NCBI GenBank assembly: GCA_038030265.1
Contig: CM075938.1
Span: forward strand, 7,913,009 to 7,977,008
From: Corythucha ciliata
Taxonomy: Eukaryota > Arthropoda > Insecta > Hemiptera > Tingidae
Direction of reading: 5' to 3'
Length of the DNA: 64,000 nucleotides
The notes below the pieces were generated by a model. That model did not search any database and was not told the DNA's origin. It saw nothing but the letters and a program-made list of their open reading frames with translations. Made by a program: the position numbers and the translations under genes. Below are positions 35,201-44,169 of the stretch, piece by piece; position 1 is the stretch's first letter, and every line of letters starts with the position of its first letter.

Positions 35201-35238
35201 TCCTTCCGCACTATCATCGCCTCGTGTCAGAGACTTGA
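14205..35238 (+). CDS. CABLES1: Cables (CDK5 and ABL1 enzyme substrate), cyclin-box protein, 8 coding exons
   Basis: Cables proteins link cyclin-dependent kinases with Abl-type tyrosine kinases and end in a cyclin-box-like fold. Exons: 14205-14614, 33645-33784, 33900-34035, 34104-34230, 34289-34454, 34529-34623, 34697-34996, 35098-35238. All introns are GT-AG, phases agree (2,1,2,0,1,0,0), and the total is 504 aa. Landmarks: N-terminal [16 protein letters not shown] (the Cables signature) at residues 8-23; Ser-rich exon 2; LLDDPEL-like [15 protein letters not shown] in exon 6; [12 protein letters not shown] and the cyclin-box core [19 protein letters not shown] in exon 7; [20 protein letters not shown] in the last exon, ending TGA 35236-35238. 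Vertebrates have two paralogues; I cannot assign orthology to CABLES1 versus CABLES2, so the symbol stands for the family. Intron 1 is 19.0 kb and packed with mobile elements, while the other seven exons fit within 1.6 kb. Confidence 0.93.
14640..16129. other. Intron 1 of Cables: fragments of hAT-like repeats, possible retroelement relic
   Basis: No host exon is seen. There are several left-end-like phrases of CAGTGGCG/CAGGGGCG type repeats: CAGTAGTGTACCGAGG at about 14650, CAGTGGCGGAACCGGG at about 15580, ACAGGCGTAGCAAGGGGC at about 15932, and CAGTGGCGGAACAACA at about 16030. Their partners were not paired. On the minus strand at about 15220-15310 a frame reads [12 protein letters not shown], reminiscent of the extreme C-terminus of Jockey-type reverse transcriptases; this is weak. 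Confidence 0.45.
16130..17620 (+). repeat. 30-bp minisatellite, CTCAATTTTAGC/GCGAATTAGCG type, plus orientation
   Basis: Irregular units of about 30 bp contain TTTTTCTCAATTTTAGC followed by GCGAATTAGCG. The right edge (TTTTTCATCTTCAAGCT then CAGGGGCCCCC) closely resembles the right edges of similar blocks near 56090-56130 and 62730-62775. That suggests a defined element end rather than free array growth. Confidence 0.75.
17621..18638. other. Cables intron 1, no gene seen
   Basis: Short open frames only. Near 18470-18490 is an inverted hAT-like end (TTCCGCCGCCACTG). I see no exon or RNA gene. Confidence 0.5.
18960..19690 (+). repeat. About 20-bp minisatellite, CCAAAACTGACGATTTTAC type
   Basis: Loose tandem units of CCAAAACTGACG plus ATTTTACCC. 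The array resumes immediately after the copia element (24294-24450), and the sequence across the insertion point reads continuously once one ATTTT is removed. Related units occur at about 57000-57370 and 62100-62240. Confidence 0.75.
19691..19887 (+). repeat. 5' LTR of the copia element
   Basis: 197 bp. It contains a TATAAAA-like stretch near 19784-19793 and AATAAA near 19828, which could act as promoter and polyadenylation signals. Confidence 0.93.
19888..19896 (+). promoter_or_regulatory. Primer-binding site of copia type
   Basis: GGTTATGGG directly follows the 5' LTR. It is complementary to the anticodon arm of initiator tRNA-Met, the half-tRNA primer known for Drosophila copia. Complementarity beyond these 9 bases (TTCAAATC follows) is poor. 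Confidence 0.75.
20030..24037 (+). CDS. copia gag-pol polyprotein, complete
   Basis: One open frame of 1335 codons from the ATG at 20030. An in-frame ATG at 19988 is possible, but the 20030 start gives the usual [12 protein letters not shown] gag beginning. Order, numbered from 20030: gag with zinc knuckle C257-K-Y-C...H...C270 (CX2CX4HX4C); protease motif D326-N-G-A; integrase zinc region from H466 to C496-G-P-C; integrase catalytic D525, D586 and E622 (D-35-E spacing, DNGGEF); acidic linker; RT with [20 protein letters not shown] and YVDD (D1026, D1027); RNase H with YSDADFAGC and ADLLTKPM near the end. The protease site reads D-N-G where D-S/T-G is usual. Everything else looks functional. 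It encodes the enzymes for cytoplasmic particle assembly, reverse transcription and integration. Confidence 0.95.
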   Translation: MEFVKGIKPLKGAEDWPQWRDKVMDVLEYFNAIDIIEGKSTKPTHTETPTKAEKEQLESWIKRSAQAKIVLSQCVSDELHERISGRLSAKEAWEILTNEFDNKAEDQLFRQCLDFFSVEWSESEDAPSVLARIKNQHRDFFAGLKTRKIESVERLLELLFVSKILHILPKRLETFKSSYLLMKANNDKTIDDLSSALILHKRNIAPVPTSNASGEVLEVRSGNKGKFVRKTNKPHFTDCNKFEKSTNVGNKPVDVICKYCNVKGHWLKQCDRWKADGQPPYPARACGTGTSKYTSPTVNKTETKTALISVSSDVLTVSTNDHWWGDNGATKHITHNFNWFKNYEPFSGDFVVTAANNKKLKAFGSGTIEVTNFSNGKLKTWTLNDVWYVPEISRNLFSVLEAHDRNPTGKFESDPCECKFIVDGKVVFTGTRQQHGTLYRASFHPVQPEEPCVNQVEGTDTLQLYHERWGHLDKQYIRAKLQSELDIAVKPSKELCGPCQFGKAHGLPFGTRVRTTKPGELMSGDVCGPFDKSFNGRRYLIVIKDHFSHFCFCFVVREKSAVKEAIREALTKARTLSHQVKEFLSDNGGEFDNEQVRAVLREFGVTQRLTAPYTPQQNGAVERENRTIVEMARTFKYSNSEVKFPTAIWAELVTTAGYILNRIGKSSVESKSPHEIWFGKKPRIKHLRIVSSKCYVHIPAQKRRKMDSKAVVGYLVGYDGEERYRIYVPEKRDVILSRDVIFNEKIGDCDERVSLPFEDEETVIQKEDETDREKLTETTTEDVPLESSSSSEDEDDPASGIITISRKREKPRYLNDYVTIAEAFIVEDDPKSFSEAMGREDKDEWKKAMDAEMDSMRSNDAWDLVELPPGKFDIDNKWVYRLKRHPDGTVDKYRARMVIKGCAQRPGIDYENTFSPVTRLDTIRTLLSVAATERMQMMQFDVSTAFLNGDVDEEIYMKQPIGYSDGTNRVCRLKRSLYGLKQASRCWNQKFDDFMVRLKFKQSQEDPCVYIRRQNSCKVIVALYVDDGLVISTSKQEMRVFVQELRTKFKIVVKELSYFLGLEISQTNGDIAVKQTAFIEKVLKRFNMAECNPTKIPIDKLGSSASGKAPVNFPYRSAVGALLYLARGTRFDISFAVGVLSRTLENPTMEDVGKVKKVLRYLAGTMDLKLVYRCKPENRLLGCYSDADFAGCQSTYRSTGAVITYADAAISWFSQRQRLVADSTCEAELVAANAASKEVIWISRLLNELIGLTSVPVLLVDNQAAKRLSENPEFHSRSKHILRKHFFIRDRIKAKMLEVSHIESESQLADLLTKPMPYARLSYLRQKLGLTTGQF
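24098..24293 (+). repeat. 3' LTR of the copia element
   Basis: 196 bp, nearly identical to 19691-19887. It is preceded by the polypurine tract AATAAGGGAAAG (24086-24097) and followed by the target duplication ATTTT. Confidence 0.93.
24480..25115 (-). repeat. 30-bp minisatellite, inverted orientation
   Basis: Units with CCATTTTCAGGGC and CGAATNGTCAGTTT, the reverse of the TGGCCAAACTGAC type at 7850-11943. The array continues at 26938-27060 after the nested element. Confidence 0.75.
25116..26929. mobile_element. hAT-like non-autonomous element with internal 30-bp array
   Basis: Perfect 8-bp duplication TCCAGTTT (25108-25115 and 26930-26937). Ends: CAGGGGCGTAGCCAGCC on the left and GGCTACGCCCATG on the right (inverted CATGGGCGTAGCC). 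Removing the element and one duplication restores a continuous array unit across the site. The interior, about 25210-26260, is a minus-oriented array with CTAAAATTGAGAAA and CGCTAATTC words. No transposase frame. Confidence 0.85.
27428..27849. other. Cables intron 1, no gene seen
   Basis: Mostly unique-looking A/T-rich sequence between the end of the large hAT-like element and the next array. No exon or RNA recognised. Confidence 0.5.
27850..30475 (-). repeat. 30-bp minisatellite, left arm of an inverted pair
   Basis: About 2.6 kb of degenerate units reading CGCTAATTCGCGGCTAAAAT plus TGAGAAAA on the plus strand, which is the reverse of the CTCAATTTTAGCCGCGAATT type. Unit length varies around 28-32 bp. 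A less repetitive segment at about 29330-29660 interrupts it. Confidence 0.8.
30480..33060 (+). repeat. 30-bp minisatellite, right arm of an inverted pair
   Basis: About 2.6 kb of the same unit in the opposite orientation (TTTTTCTCAATTTTAGC, GCGAATTAGCG), starting almost at once after the left arm ends. Every unit carries a pyrimidine-rich stretch followed by TTTTAG in the Cables sense direction. Confidence 0.8.
33061..33644 (+). other. Last part of Cables intron 1
   Basis: Unique-looking intron sequence leading to the exon 2 acceptor TTTTGTCAACAG at 33644. The open frames here show no similarity I recognise. Confidence 0.6.
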
Positions 35239-35524
35239 CCCGAAACTTTTTTTAAATGTCTGTGTCGATTCGCTCGAGAGTTGCCTTTGTAGAGTGAACG
35301 TGGTGTTCCCCCCTCCCCTCCACCCCCCACTCACATCCCTTTCCATCCAAGATCATTCAACTGTCAAGTATGCACAGCGATTTAAAAGTTGCGGTAACAA
35401 GATATGGCTGGTTCCTCACACGGATATTTTTTTCTGATTATCTTCTCTAGTGAACACTTATTTATGTTGCTGTTAAGTTGTCAATTTATTTATTTTCATG
35501 TTGAAAAAAAAAAAAAAGTTTAGA

Positions 35525-35596
35525 GGGCTCGTCCGGGATTTGAACCCGGGACCTCTCGCACCCTAAGCGAGAATCATACCCCTAGACCAACGAGCC
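35525..35596 (-). tRNA. tRNA-Pro (anticodon AGG)
   Basis: The 72-nt minus-strand sequence folds as a full cloverleaf: acceptor GGCTCGT pairs with ACGAGCC, D-arm GGTCTAGGGGTATGATT, anticodon stem CTCGC/GCGAG with loop TTAGGGT (anticodon AGG, T33 present), T-arm with GGTTCAAATCC B box, and discriminator C. It is intact and close to the canonical animal tRNA-Pro. It lies 286 bp beyond the Cables stop codon, on the opposite strand. Confidence 0.98.
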
Positions 35597-36286
35597 AGTT
35601 GAGAACTTGTGTTTCACAAATTCTTTTCCGTGTGATATTGGTGTCCGAAATTAGGACGCTTCTAGTTTGAAATTGTGTTATATTTTATGACATGTGTGCC
35701 AAAGAAAACTTGAAAGAAGTGCGGACGATGTTCAGCACGCTAATATTAGAGTAATAGGCAATTGTAAATTGCGTAAAAGACGAGTCATGCATTGATACTT
35801 GTTGGTTGAAAACCATTTTTATTTGTATATAAAGCGTGTTTAATTGAAAAGTGAAAAAAATGTACAATGAGCGAGGGAAATTGTGTATTATCGTTATGTA
35901 CGCCACCTCTCATCCAAATATCTCCTTCATACAAGGGCGTAGCCAGGCGAGAGGAGGCAAAGGTGGGCAGCTGCCCTTTTCACCAGCTAACAGTCAAAAA
36001 CCGTTCAAACTAGTCGATTAGCTTTAAAAGCTGAAAATTTAGCCCTTAGAAAAAAAAAAATCAACAAAATATGTAAATCTTGAAATTTCGCCCGGAAACC
36101 CGATTTTCTAAAGAAAAAATTACCATTTTTTACAAAGTTGCTTCACGACTAAAATAGGGACAAATGCTAATGATCGCGCGGCTAAAATAAGAGAAAAATA
36201 TAGCTCATTCACAGCTGAAATTGAGAAAAGGCGCTAATTCACAGCTAAAATTGTGGGGAAATATTTCAATTTTTACTAGCAAGGTG
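35597..36286. other. Intergenic with a hAT-like left end and short array
   Basis: No gene. A left end of the GGGCGTAGCC family (CAAGGGCGTAGCCAGGCG) starts at about 35932, preceded by CCTTCATA. A few minus-oriented 30-bp units follow at about 36130-36270. The non-LTR retrotransposon then begins at its poly(A) tail, so the hAT-like element was probably the landing site. I did not find its right end. Confidence 0.55.
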
Positions 36287-36299
36287 TTTTTTTTTCGTG

Positions 36300-37670
36300 G
36301 GCGCCTAGCCGAGCCCGCCGGTGCCAAAGCCATCAGCAGGCTCATACAGCATACCCCTTGGGGCTGCAGACTCGGAAGGCCTAGTACGGCTCCTCAAATC
36401 TTCCTATCCTCTCGAGAAACTCCAGGACCCGAACCCCATTAGTTCGGGAGAATTCTAGAGAGGGAATCCTATCATCCCCGAAGTCTTGGAATCTCGTCCC
36501 TACGTACCTATCGCAATTGCACACGACTATATGCTTCATCGTCCCCTATACGAGTCCGCATTTCCCACAGGTAGGGCTGCTGACCACATTCATCATGTGC
36601 AGGTGTCTCTCCACAGCATAATGTCCCGTGAAGTACCCCACTACCCTCCTAGTCTGCCTCCGCCCTAAACTGAGCAGCCATTTCATTGTTTTCCTACCCG
36701 TCCCCTTGATGCCCTCTCTTGCTTGCCGCGGCAGTGGGTTTCCTGTTCCCATATAGCCTGAGCTCGGCCCATTGCCCACCCCCCGAAAACGGGTTCCGGT
36801 CCCACGTATTGGGTCAAGGCCTGGATTTTTCGCCAAAACTCATCTGCCTTCTCGTTGCCCGGTACACCCATCGTGTCCCGGCACCCAGCCTAAGGTCACT
36901 TTCGTTCCCCTTTTCCTGTAATTCTCTGATACTTCTCCTGCAGCTCGCTACCTCCCCGGATTTTACTACCGGCCTGGTTATAGCACCGAGGGCAGCCCGG
37001 CTGTCGGAGTATATCGTTATTCGCCTGTCTGTTGTCCCCCTCTTTTTTGATTCAATCGCACATGCCTCAATCGCCATAACTTCTGCCTGAAACACAGTCG
37101 CTTGTGTTCCAAGCGTGATGCTCTCCTCAAACATCAAGTCGGGCACGTAAATGCCCATACCCCCGATCGCCCCCCTCATTCCCCAGTCTCGAACCATCCG
37201 TGTAACACTTCAGAACCGTATGGTCTTCCGCGTCGGGATTTTTCCCCCTTCCATACCCTAAACTCAGCTTTATGGGGATTGATATCTCGAAATCCGCGAA
37301 CTGTGCTACCTGATCTGATCTCATCTTGGTCTTGGGGGCGACCTCATTCATGAATTTCTGAATTTCTCCTGTACTTCCTCCCTCCGTTTGATCTCTGTCC
37401 CCCCTAAACAGTCCATCCTGTAGGCTGATGCCTCCATGGCCCGCGCCTTGACCTCCAGGCTCTAAGGGTCTTAGCCTCAGTATTACTTCCATCGGCCTAG
37501 CTGGCGTCGTTCCAAACGCTCCTAGCACTGCTAGACATGCCAGTCTCTGAATCCTCTCCAGCTTACTTGCATTCGAGGCGTTACTGCCTGCCTTCCACCA
37601 TACTACAGCCCCGTATAAGATCCTTGGCCTTATTACTCCTGTATATAACCAATAAGTCGTTCCCGTGGTC
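36300..37670 (-). pseudogene. C-terminal RT, RNase H and Cys-rich tail of the non-LTR element
   Basis: Minus-strand fragments in several frames: GVIRPRILYGAVVWWKAG (end of RT thumb, about 37640-37585), then RNase H with CYTDGSR, FQAEVMAIEAC, IYSDSRAALGAI and GVPGNEKADE (about 37240-36840), then a tail with TGHYAVERHLHMMN and CGKC (about 36620-36550). Frame changes between 37200 and 36840 and again near 36830 show decay. A stop ends the tail near 36440. Confidence 0.8.
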
Positions 37671-39640
37671 CAGTGGCGTAGGTAGGAATTTGTCCTGGGG
37701 GGGGGGGATCAGATTGAAATCTTGGAAGGGTGAGGGGAGGGGGGTAATTTCACATTTTAGTCATCATTTCACCTAGCCAGCACACTCTTGAATCTGGACA
37801 TTTTGCTGGCCTCATGATAGCCTCAATCTCTAAGTTAGGGGCGATTTTTGGACTCTACCCGCAAATTAGCGCTTTTTCGGCCGAGTGTATCGTTCTTCTC
37901 AATTTCATCCGCAGATTAGCGGTTTTGCCCCACCCCCTCCCATAGCCATGAATTGGCGTATTTTCTCAACTTTAGCAGCAAAGTATCGTTTTTATCCCGT
38001 GAGTGATGTTTCTTAATTATCCACGAGTTTTGGCGTTTTCCTCAATTTTAGCAGCATATTACCGATTTTTTAATTTTTTTTTACCAGGGGATTAGCACTT
38101 TTCTCAGTTTTAGCTGAAAATTAACGTTTTTCTTAAGTGTTTTCCACAATATTAGCCGCAAAATAGGGGGAATTTTCATGAATTAGGATTTCTTTGGTTC
38201 ACCATTCGCAATGCATGAGCGATTTTTCTCAGTTTACTCGCGAATTTGCGGTTTTTTCACCTATTGCCATAAATTGGCGCTTTTTTTCAATTTCAGCCTG
38301 AAAAGTTGCCTTCAGAATCCGCAAATTGGCGTATATTCCGTTTTTGGCGCAAATTAGAATTTTTCTCAATTTTAACCGCGAATTAGCGCTTTTTCTAAAT
38401 TGTAGCGGCGACGCGTCATAGCGTTTCAAACCTGTGAAATAGCGAATTTTCTCAATTTCAGTCACAAATTGGCGTTTGGCGCAATTTTAGCTGTAAATTG
38501 GCGCTTTTTTCAATTTTTAGCTGCGAATTAGCAATTTACTCAATTTTTAGGCTTAAAATTAACCTTTCTCTTAATTTTTACCAGGCTGATTATTTTATTT
38601 TCTAAATACTACCCGCAAATAAGCGGGTTTTCTCATTTTACCACCGCATTAGCAATTTTTTATAACTTTTATAGGTATAGATTATTGCTTCACGGCAGTT
38701 CTAGCTGTGAATTAACCATGCATGAATTTGCCATTTTCCTAAATTTTAGTCTAAAAAATGCCTTCAGAAGGTGCGAATTTTGTAAATTTTTTGTTCAAAC
38801 TTTTTTCAAACCAAAAAATTTACAACTATCCATCCATTTCTGACAAAAAATCATCATTTTAAAATTATAAATTTCACGAGAATTAGTGATGTCTCTCAAT
38901 TTTAGCAGCGAACTTTCGCTTTTTCTAAATTTTAGCAGCGTGGTAGCATTCACAACCCGAGCATTACCTACCGAATTTTGTCAATTTTTTCCAAGAATTG
39001 GCGTTTGACTCAATTTAAGCTGCAAATTAGCCATTTTTTTCATTTTTAACTGGGAATTAGCACTTTTCCCCAATTTGAATTGAAAATTAACGTTTTTCTT
39101 AATTTTGGCTGTGCTATAATTGGTGATTTTTTCAATTTTTGCCGCGAATTAGTGATTTTCTTCATTTTGTATCCGCGTATTAACGTTTTTCCACAACTTT
39201 ATATCTGCAAATTGCAGATTAGCGATTTTTCCCAATGTCAGCTGTGAAATATCGTTTTGTGAGAATTTTGCGGCCATTCAGCCTCCTATTCCCTTTTTCA
39301 TACGCGAATAGGCGATTTAAGCCATTTCAGTTGTGAATTTGCCATTTTTGTCCAATTTAACCTGAAAGCGTCTTTTATTTGTCAATATTATAGCGTGTTT
39401 TCTCAACTTTGACTGCGGAGTTTGCCCAAATACAACACTTTTGCGTTGATTTCCACAATTTTTTCGTAGAGTGGCCTCCATGTACCGCGAATCAGCGATT
39501 TTTTTCTTAATTTTAGTCTGGAAGTTGCATCGCGAGACTATGAATCAGCGCTTTTTAGCAGCTATAGCCACGAATATTACCGATTTTTGTCTGATAGAGG
39601 GTCCGGGGCGACTCTCTCCCCCGTACCTCGGTACACTACT
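37671..39640 (+). mobile_element. Array-bearing insertion in the non-LTR element
   Basis: The left end CAGTGGCGTAGGTAGG starts at 37671. The right side near 39640 reads CCTCGGTACACTACT, which resembles a different repeat end (compare CAGTAGTGTACCGAGG at 14650). Between them is a plus-oriented 30-bp array. The first 300 bp or so (37671-37980) match the reverse complement of 59140-59448 at roughly 90 percent by eye. I found no matching target duplications, so this may be two abutting elements. Confidence 0.55.
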
Positions 39641-39649
39641 ACGTTGGGT

Positions 39650-40064
39650 CTGAAGTCCAAGGAAAAAGCTGGACGCACTCGGACCTTTTCGGGCTGCTTT
39701 AAGTCCAGAAAAAATTAATCCATCCACTACCATTATCCAGAGAAGTGGGGAGAGGCTTGAGCCTTGGGGAGTTCCCCTGCAGGCTTCCTCTCTACACTCT
39801 TCCCCCCCCCCCCCAGTTCCGCTGAGACCCACCTGTGTCTCAATGCATGCCCTATCCAGTTTCTCAACACTGGCTCTACCCTAAAGAGTTCTAAAGCATC
39901 CATTATGCTCCCAAACGATACTTGATTGAAAGCCCCCTCGATGTCTAATAATAGTGCCAAAGCATTCTCCTTTTGGGCCATCGTCTCCTCCAACCTAACC
40001 ACGCGAGTTCCCCTAGGGCGGAGTCCGTGGACCTCCCTGTTCTATACAGGCATGTTGCCGCGGG
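39650..40064 (-). pseudogene. Middle RT of the non-LTR element
   Basis: The minus strand reads GRSTDSALGEL near 40030, ALLLDIEGAFNQVS (motif A) near 39950, and RGTPQGSSLSPLLW (motif B) near 39770. A frameshift near 39810 separates motifs A and B. The sequence runs out at about 39650, before the YxDD motif. Confidence 0.8.
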
Positions 40065-41404
40065 TAGGGTTGCCAGATGACCGGTTTTCGACCGGCCTGG
40101 CCGGTTTTGGAAGTCCGAGGCCGGATGCCGGCCGGACCCTCGACCAGCCTTAAGTAAAAAGCCGGTTTTCGGATTTGCTCATTTTGTAATAATTTTTCCT
40201 CATTAAACTATTCGTAAGGGAACTTAGCGACAAGATTTTATTTCTTTAAAACGTCGGGGATGATTTCGTGTGACTTGTGCAGGCCAGCACCGCGCTAACT
40301 CTCAGCCTAGGTAGGGCCTATTGTATTATCAGTTCCAGCGGTTCAGTCACTGTATTGTTGTGTTGTCGTGAAGGAAAGAGATGGCCAAGCGCGGATCCAG
40401 AGTCAGCTTAAGGAGGGGGCCACATTATGACTCCATTCGGCCCTCGCACCTACCAATACCACACGTCAAACCGTTCCTAGACAGACACAGTTCTCAATCT
40501 CCGATAATTGAAACATCGGAAAATTGAGGAAACCCAAACGCCGGAAAATTGGGGGGGGGGGGAGAAACAACATTCAACATTCAATATGTAACTTGAACTA
40601 TTAGTCTGGCAAAAATATGTCTCCCGCCGAATAAAGTGTACTCAGCGCAGTGATGCAGGGGAAGGTCTTATAAGCCCCATGGCTAACACTGCAATTGTGA
40701 CCCTCAAAATTGGGTTTTTTAGTGAGTGAAATCATGGAAATTACATTTTTATTGAGTGAAACCAGCTAAAAACGGTTGTTAGTGCGAAAAAACCGACGCA
40801 AAAAGTCACTGAAGTAGGCCACCTAGAGAAATTGCTTTACTGGCAAACAAATGTTCCGAGATTAGCTGTTCATAAAATTGACAGTCTCCTCATGGAATTA
40901 ATAATTTCCACACAAAATTGATAATTTCCTCATAAAATTGACAAGTTCCTCATAAAATTGACAATTTCCTTATAAAATTGACAATTTACTGATAAAATTG
41001 ACAATTTACTCATAAAATTGACAAGTTCCTCATAAAATTGACAATTTACTCATAAAATTGACAATTTACTCTTAAAATTGATCATTTCCGCGTACAATCG
41101 GCTATTCATACTAAAAATAACAAGTTTAAAGCCAAAATAACGATCACCAATTACTGTATTAACAATAATCACCAAAAGGGTGATTGCCTATCGAGAAATG
41201 GTTGAAATTAATAACTTTTAATATTTTGGTTCCAAGGACCAAAAATTCCTCAATTTGGGGATAAGTTTAAATTTCTTCGTGAAATTGACAATTACAGTTC
41301 CAAACTGACAATTTCTGCTTCAAATTGACGAAGTTTTAATTAAATTGACAATGCGCCAATAAAAATGTCAATTGCTAATAAAAACGAAAATTTTCTCCTG
41401 AAAA

Positions 41405-42790
41405 TAACAATTTCGTCCTACTAACAATTTCCACATAAAATTGACAATTTCCTCATAAAATATACAATTTTCGCATAAAAATTGACAAATACCTCATAAA
41501 ATGAACAATTTCCCTATAAAATTGACAGTTTCCTCGTAAAATTGACAATTTCCTCATCAACACTTTGTGACAACTTTCTCACAAAATGGACGATTTCTTC
41601 ATATAATTGACGATTTCCGTACCAAATTGTCAATTTCATAAAGTAGACAATTTCCCTTTGAAATTGATTATTTCCTCGTAAAATTGACAGTTTCCTCATA
41701 AAATATACAATTTACCCATAAAATTGTCAATTTCCTCTTAATATAGGCAATTTCCAAAATGGACAGTTTCCTCATAAAACATACAATTTCCTCACGAAAT
41801 TGACGATTACCGTGTAAAATTGTCAATTTTCTCATAAAATACATAATTTAATTGCAAAATTGACAATTTTCTCATAAATTAGACGATTTCCTCATGAAAT
41901 TGTCAATTTCTTCATAAAATAGACAATTTCCCATAAAATGTATTAGTTCTTCATAAAAGTAACTATTTGCGGAGGGGATGCATTATGTCCCACGGCTACC
42001 ACTGCGATTGTAACCATAAAAATTGGGTTTTTTAGTGAGCGAAATCCAGGAAATTACTTTTTTTATTGAGTGAGACCAGCTAAAAACGGTTCTTAGTGCA
42101 AAAAATCGGCGCAATCAGTCACAGAAATAGGCCAACCAGCGAAATTGGTTTACTGGCAAACAATTTTCCGAGATTAGCTGTTCATCATATTGACAATCTC
42201 CTCATGAACTTGACAATTTCCACATAAAATTGGCAATTTCCTCACAAAACATATAACTTCCTGATAAAATTCACGATTTCCTTCTGGAAATTGGATATTT
42301 CCTCATCAAATCGACAATTTTCTCATGAAATTGACAATTTCCTCATAAAATCGACAATTTCTTCATAAAATTGTCAATTTCCTCATAAAACATATAATTT
42401 CCTGATAAAATTCATGATTTCCTAATAAAATTGACAATTTCCTCATAAAATTGACAATTTCCTCACAAAATAGACAATTTCCTCATAAAATTGGATATTT
42501 CCTCACAAAATTGACAATCTCCTCATAAAATTGACAATTTCTTCGTAAAATTGTCAATTTCCTCATACAACGTATAATTTCCTAATAAAATTCACGGTTC
42601 CCTCATAAATTTGACTATTTCCTCGTAAAACATACAATTTCCTCACAAAATTAACATTTTGCTTATAAAATTGACAATTTCCTCACAAAATGGACAATTT
42701 CCTCATAAAATGGACAATTTCCCCGTAAAATTAATTATTTCCTCATAAATTTGACGATTTCCTCATAAAATTGTCAGTTCCCTCGTAAAA
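41405..42790 (+). repeat. 1386-bp tandem duplication, copy 1
   Basis: A higher-order unit that includes 20-mer units and a non-repetitive leader (GCGGAGGGGATGCATTATGT, about 41971-41990, to about 42190). It is repeated immediately at 42791-44169. Confidence 0.93.
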
Positions 42791-44169
42791 TAACAATTTC
42801 GTCCTACTAACAATTTCCACATAAAATTGACAATTTCCTCATAAAATATACAATTTTCGCATAAAAATTGACAAATACCTCATAAAATGAACAATTTCCC
42901 TATAAAATTGACAGTTTCCTCGTAAAATTGACAATTTCCTCATCAACACTTTGTGACAACTTTCTCACAAAATGGACGATTTCTTCATATAATTGACGAT
43001 TTCCGTACCAAATTGTCAATTTCATAAAGTAGACAATTTCCCTTTGAAATTGATTATTTCCTCGTAAAATTGACAGTTTCCTCATAAAATATACAATTTA
43101 CCCATAAAATTGTCAATTTCCTCTTAATATAGGCAATTTCCAAAATGGACAGTTTCCTCATAAAACATACAATTTCCTCACGAAATTGACGATTACCGTG
43201 TAAAATTGTCAATTTTCTCATAAAATACATAATTTAATTGCAAAATTGACAATTTTCTCATAAATTAGACGATTTCCTCATGAAATTGTCATTTCTTCAT
43301 AAAATAGACAATTTCCCATAAAATGTATTAGTTCTTCATAAAAGTAACTATTTGCGGAGGGGATGCATTATGTCCCACGGCTACCACTGCGATTGTAACC
43401 ATAAAAATTGGGTTTTTTAGTGAGCGAAATCCAGGAAATTACTTTTTTTATTGAGTGAGACCGGCTAAAAACGGTTCTTAGTGCAAAAAATCGGCGCAAT
43501 CAGTCACTGAAGTAGGCCAACCAGCGAAATTGGTTTACTGGCAAACAAATTTTCCGAGATTAGCTGTTCATCATATTGACAATCTCCTCATGAACTTGAC
43601 AATTTCCACATAAAATTGGCAATTTCCTCACAAAACATATAACTTCCTGATAAAATTCACGATTTCCTTCTGGAAATTGGATATTTCCTCATCAAATCGA
43701 CAATTTTCTCATGAAATTTCCTCATAAAATTGACAATTTCTTCATAAAATTGTCAATTTCCTCATAAAACATATAATTACCTGATAAAATTCATGATTTC
43801 CTAATAAAATTGACAATTTCCTCATAAAATTGACAATTTCCTCATAAAATAGACAATTTCCTCATAAAATTGGATATTTCCTCACAAAATTGACAATCTC
43901 CTCATAAAATTGACAATTTCTTCGTAAAATTGTCAATTTCCTCATACAACGTATAATTTCCTAATAAAATTCACGGTTCCCTCATAAATTTGACTATTTC
44001 CTCGTAAAACATACAATTTCCTCACAAAATTAACATTTTGCTTATAAAATTGACAATTTCCTCACAAAATGGACAATTTCCTCATAAAATGGACAATTTC
44101 CCCGTAAAATTAATTATTTCCTCATAAATTTGACGATTTCCTCATAAAATTGTCAGTTCCCTCGTAAAA
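42791..44169 (+). repeat. 1386-bp tandem duplication, copy 2
   Basis: Same as 41405-42790 with a net loss of 7 bp and only a few substitutions. The two embedded 61-codon minus-strand frames at 41514-41699 and 42900-43085 are identical, offset by exactly 1386 bp. Confidence 0.93.
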
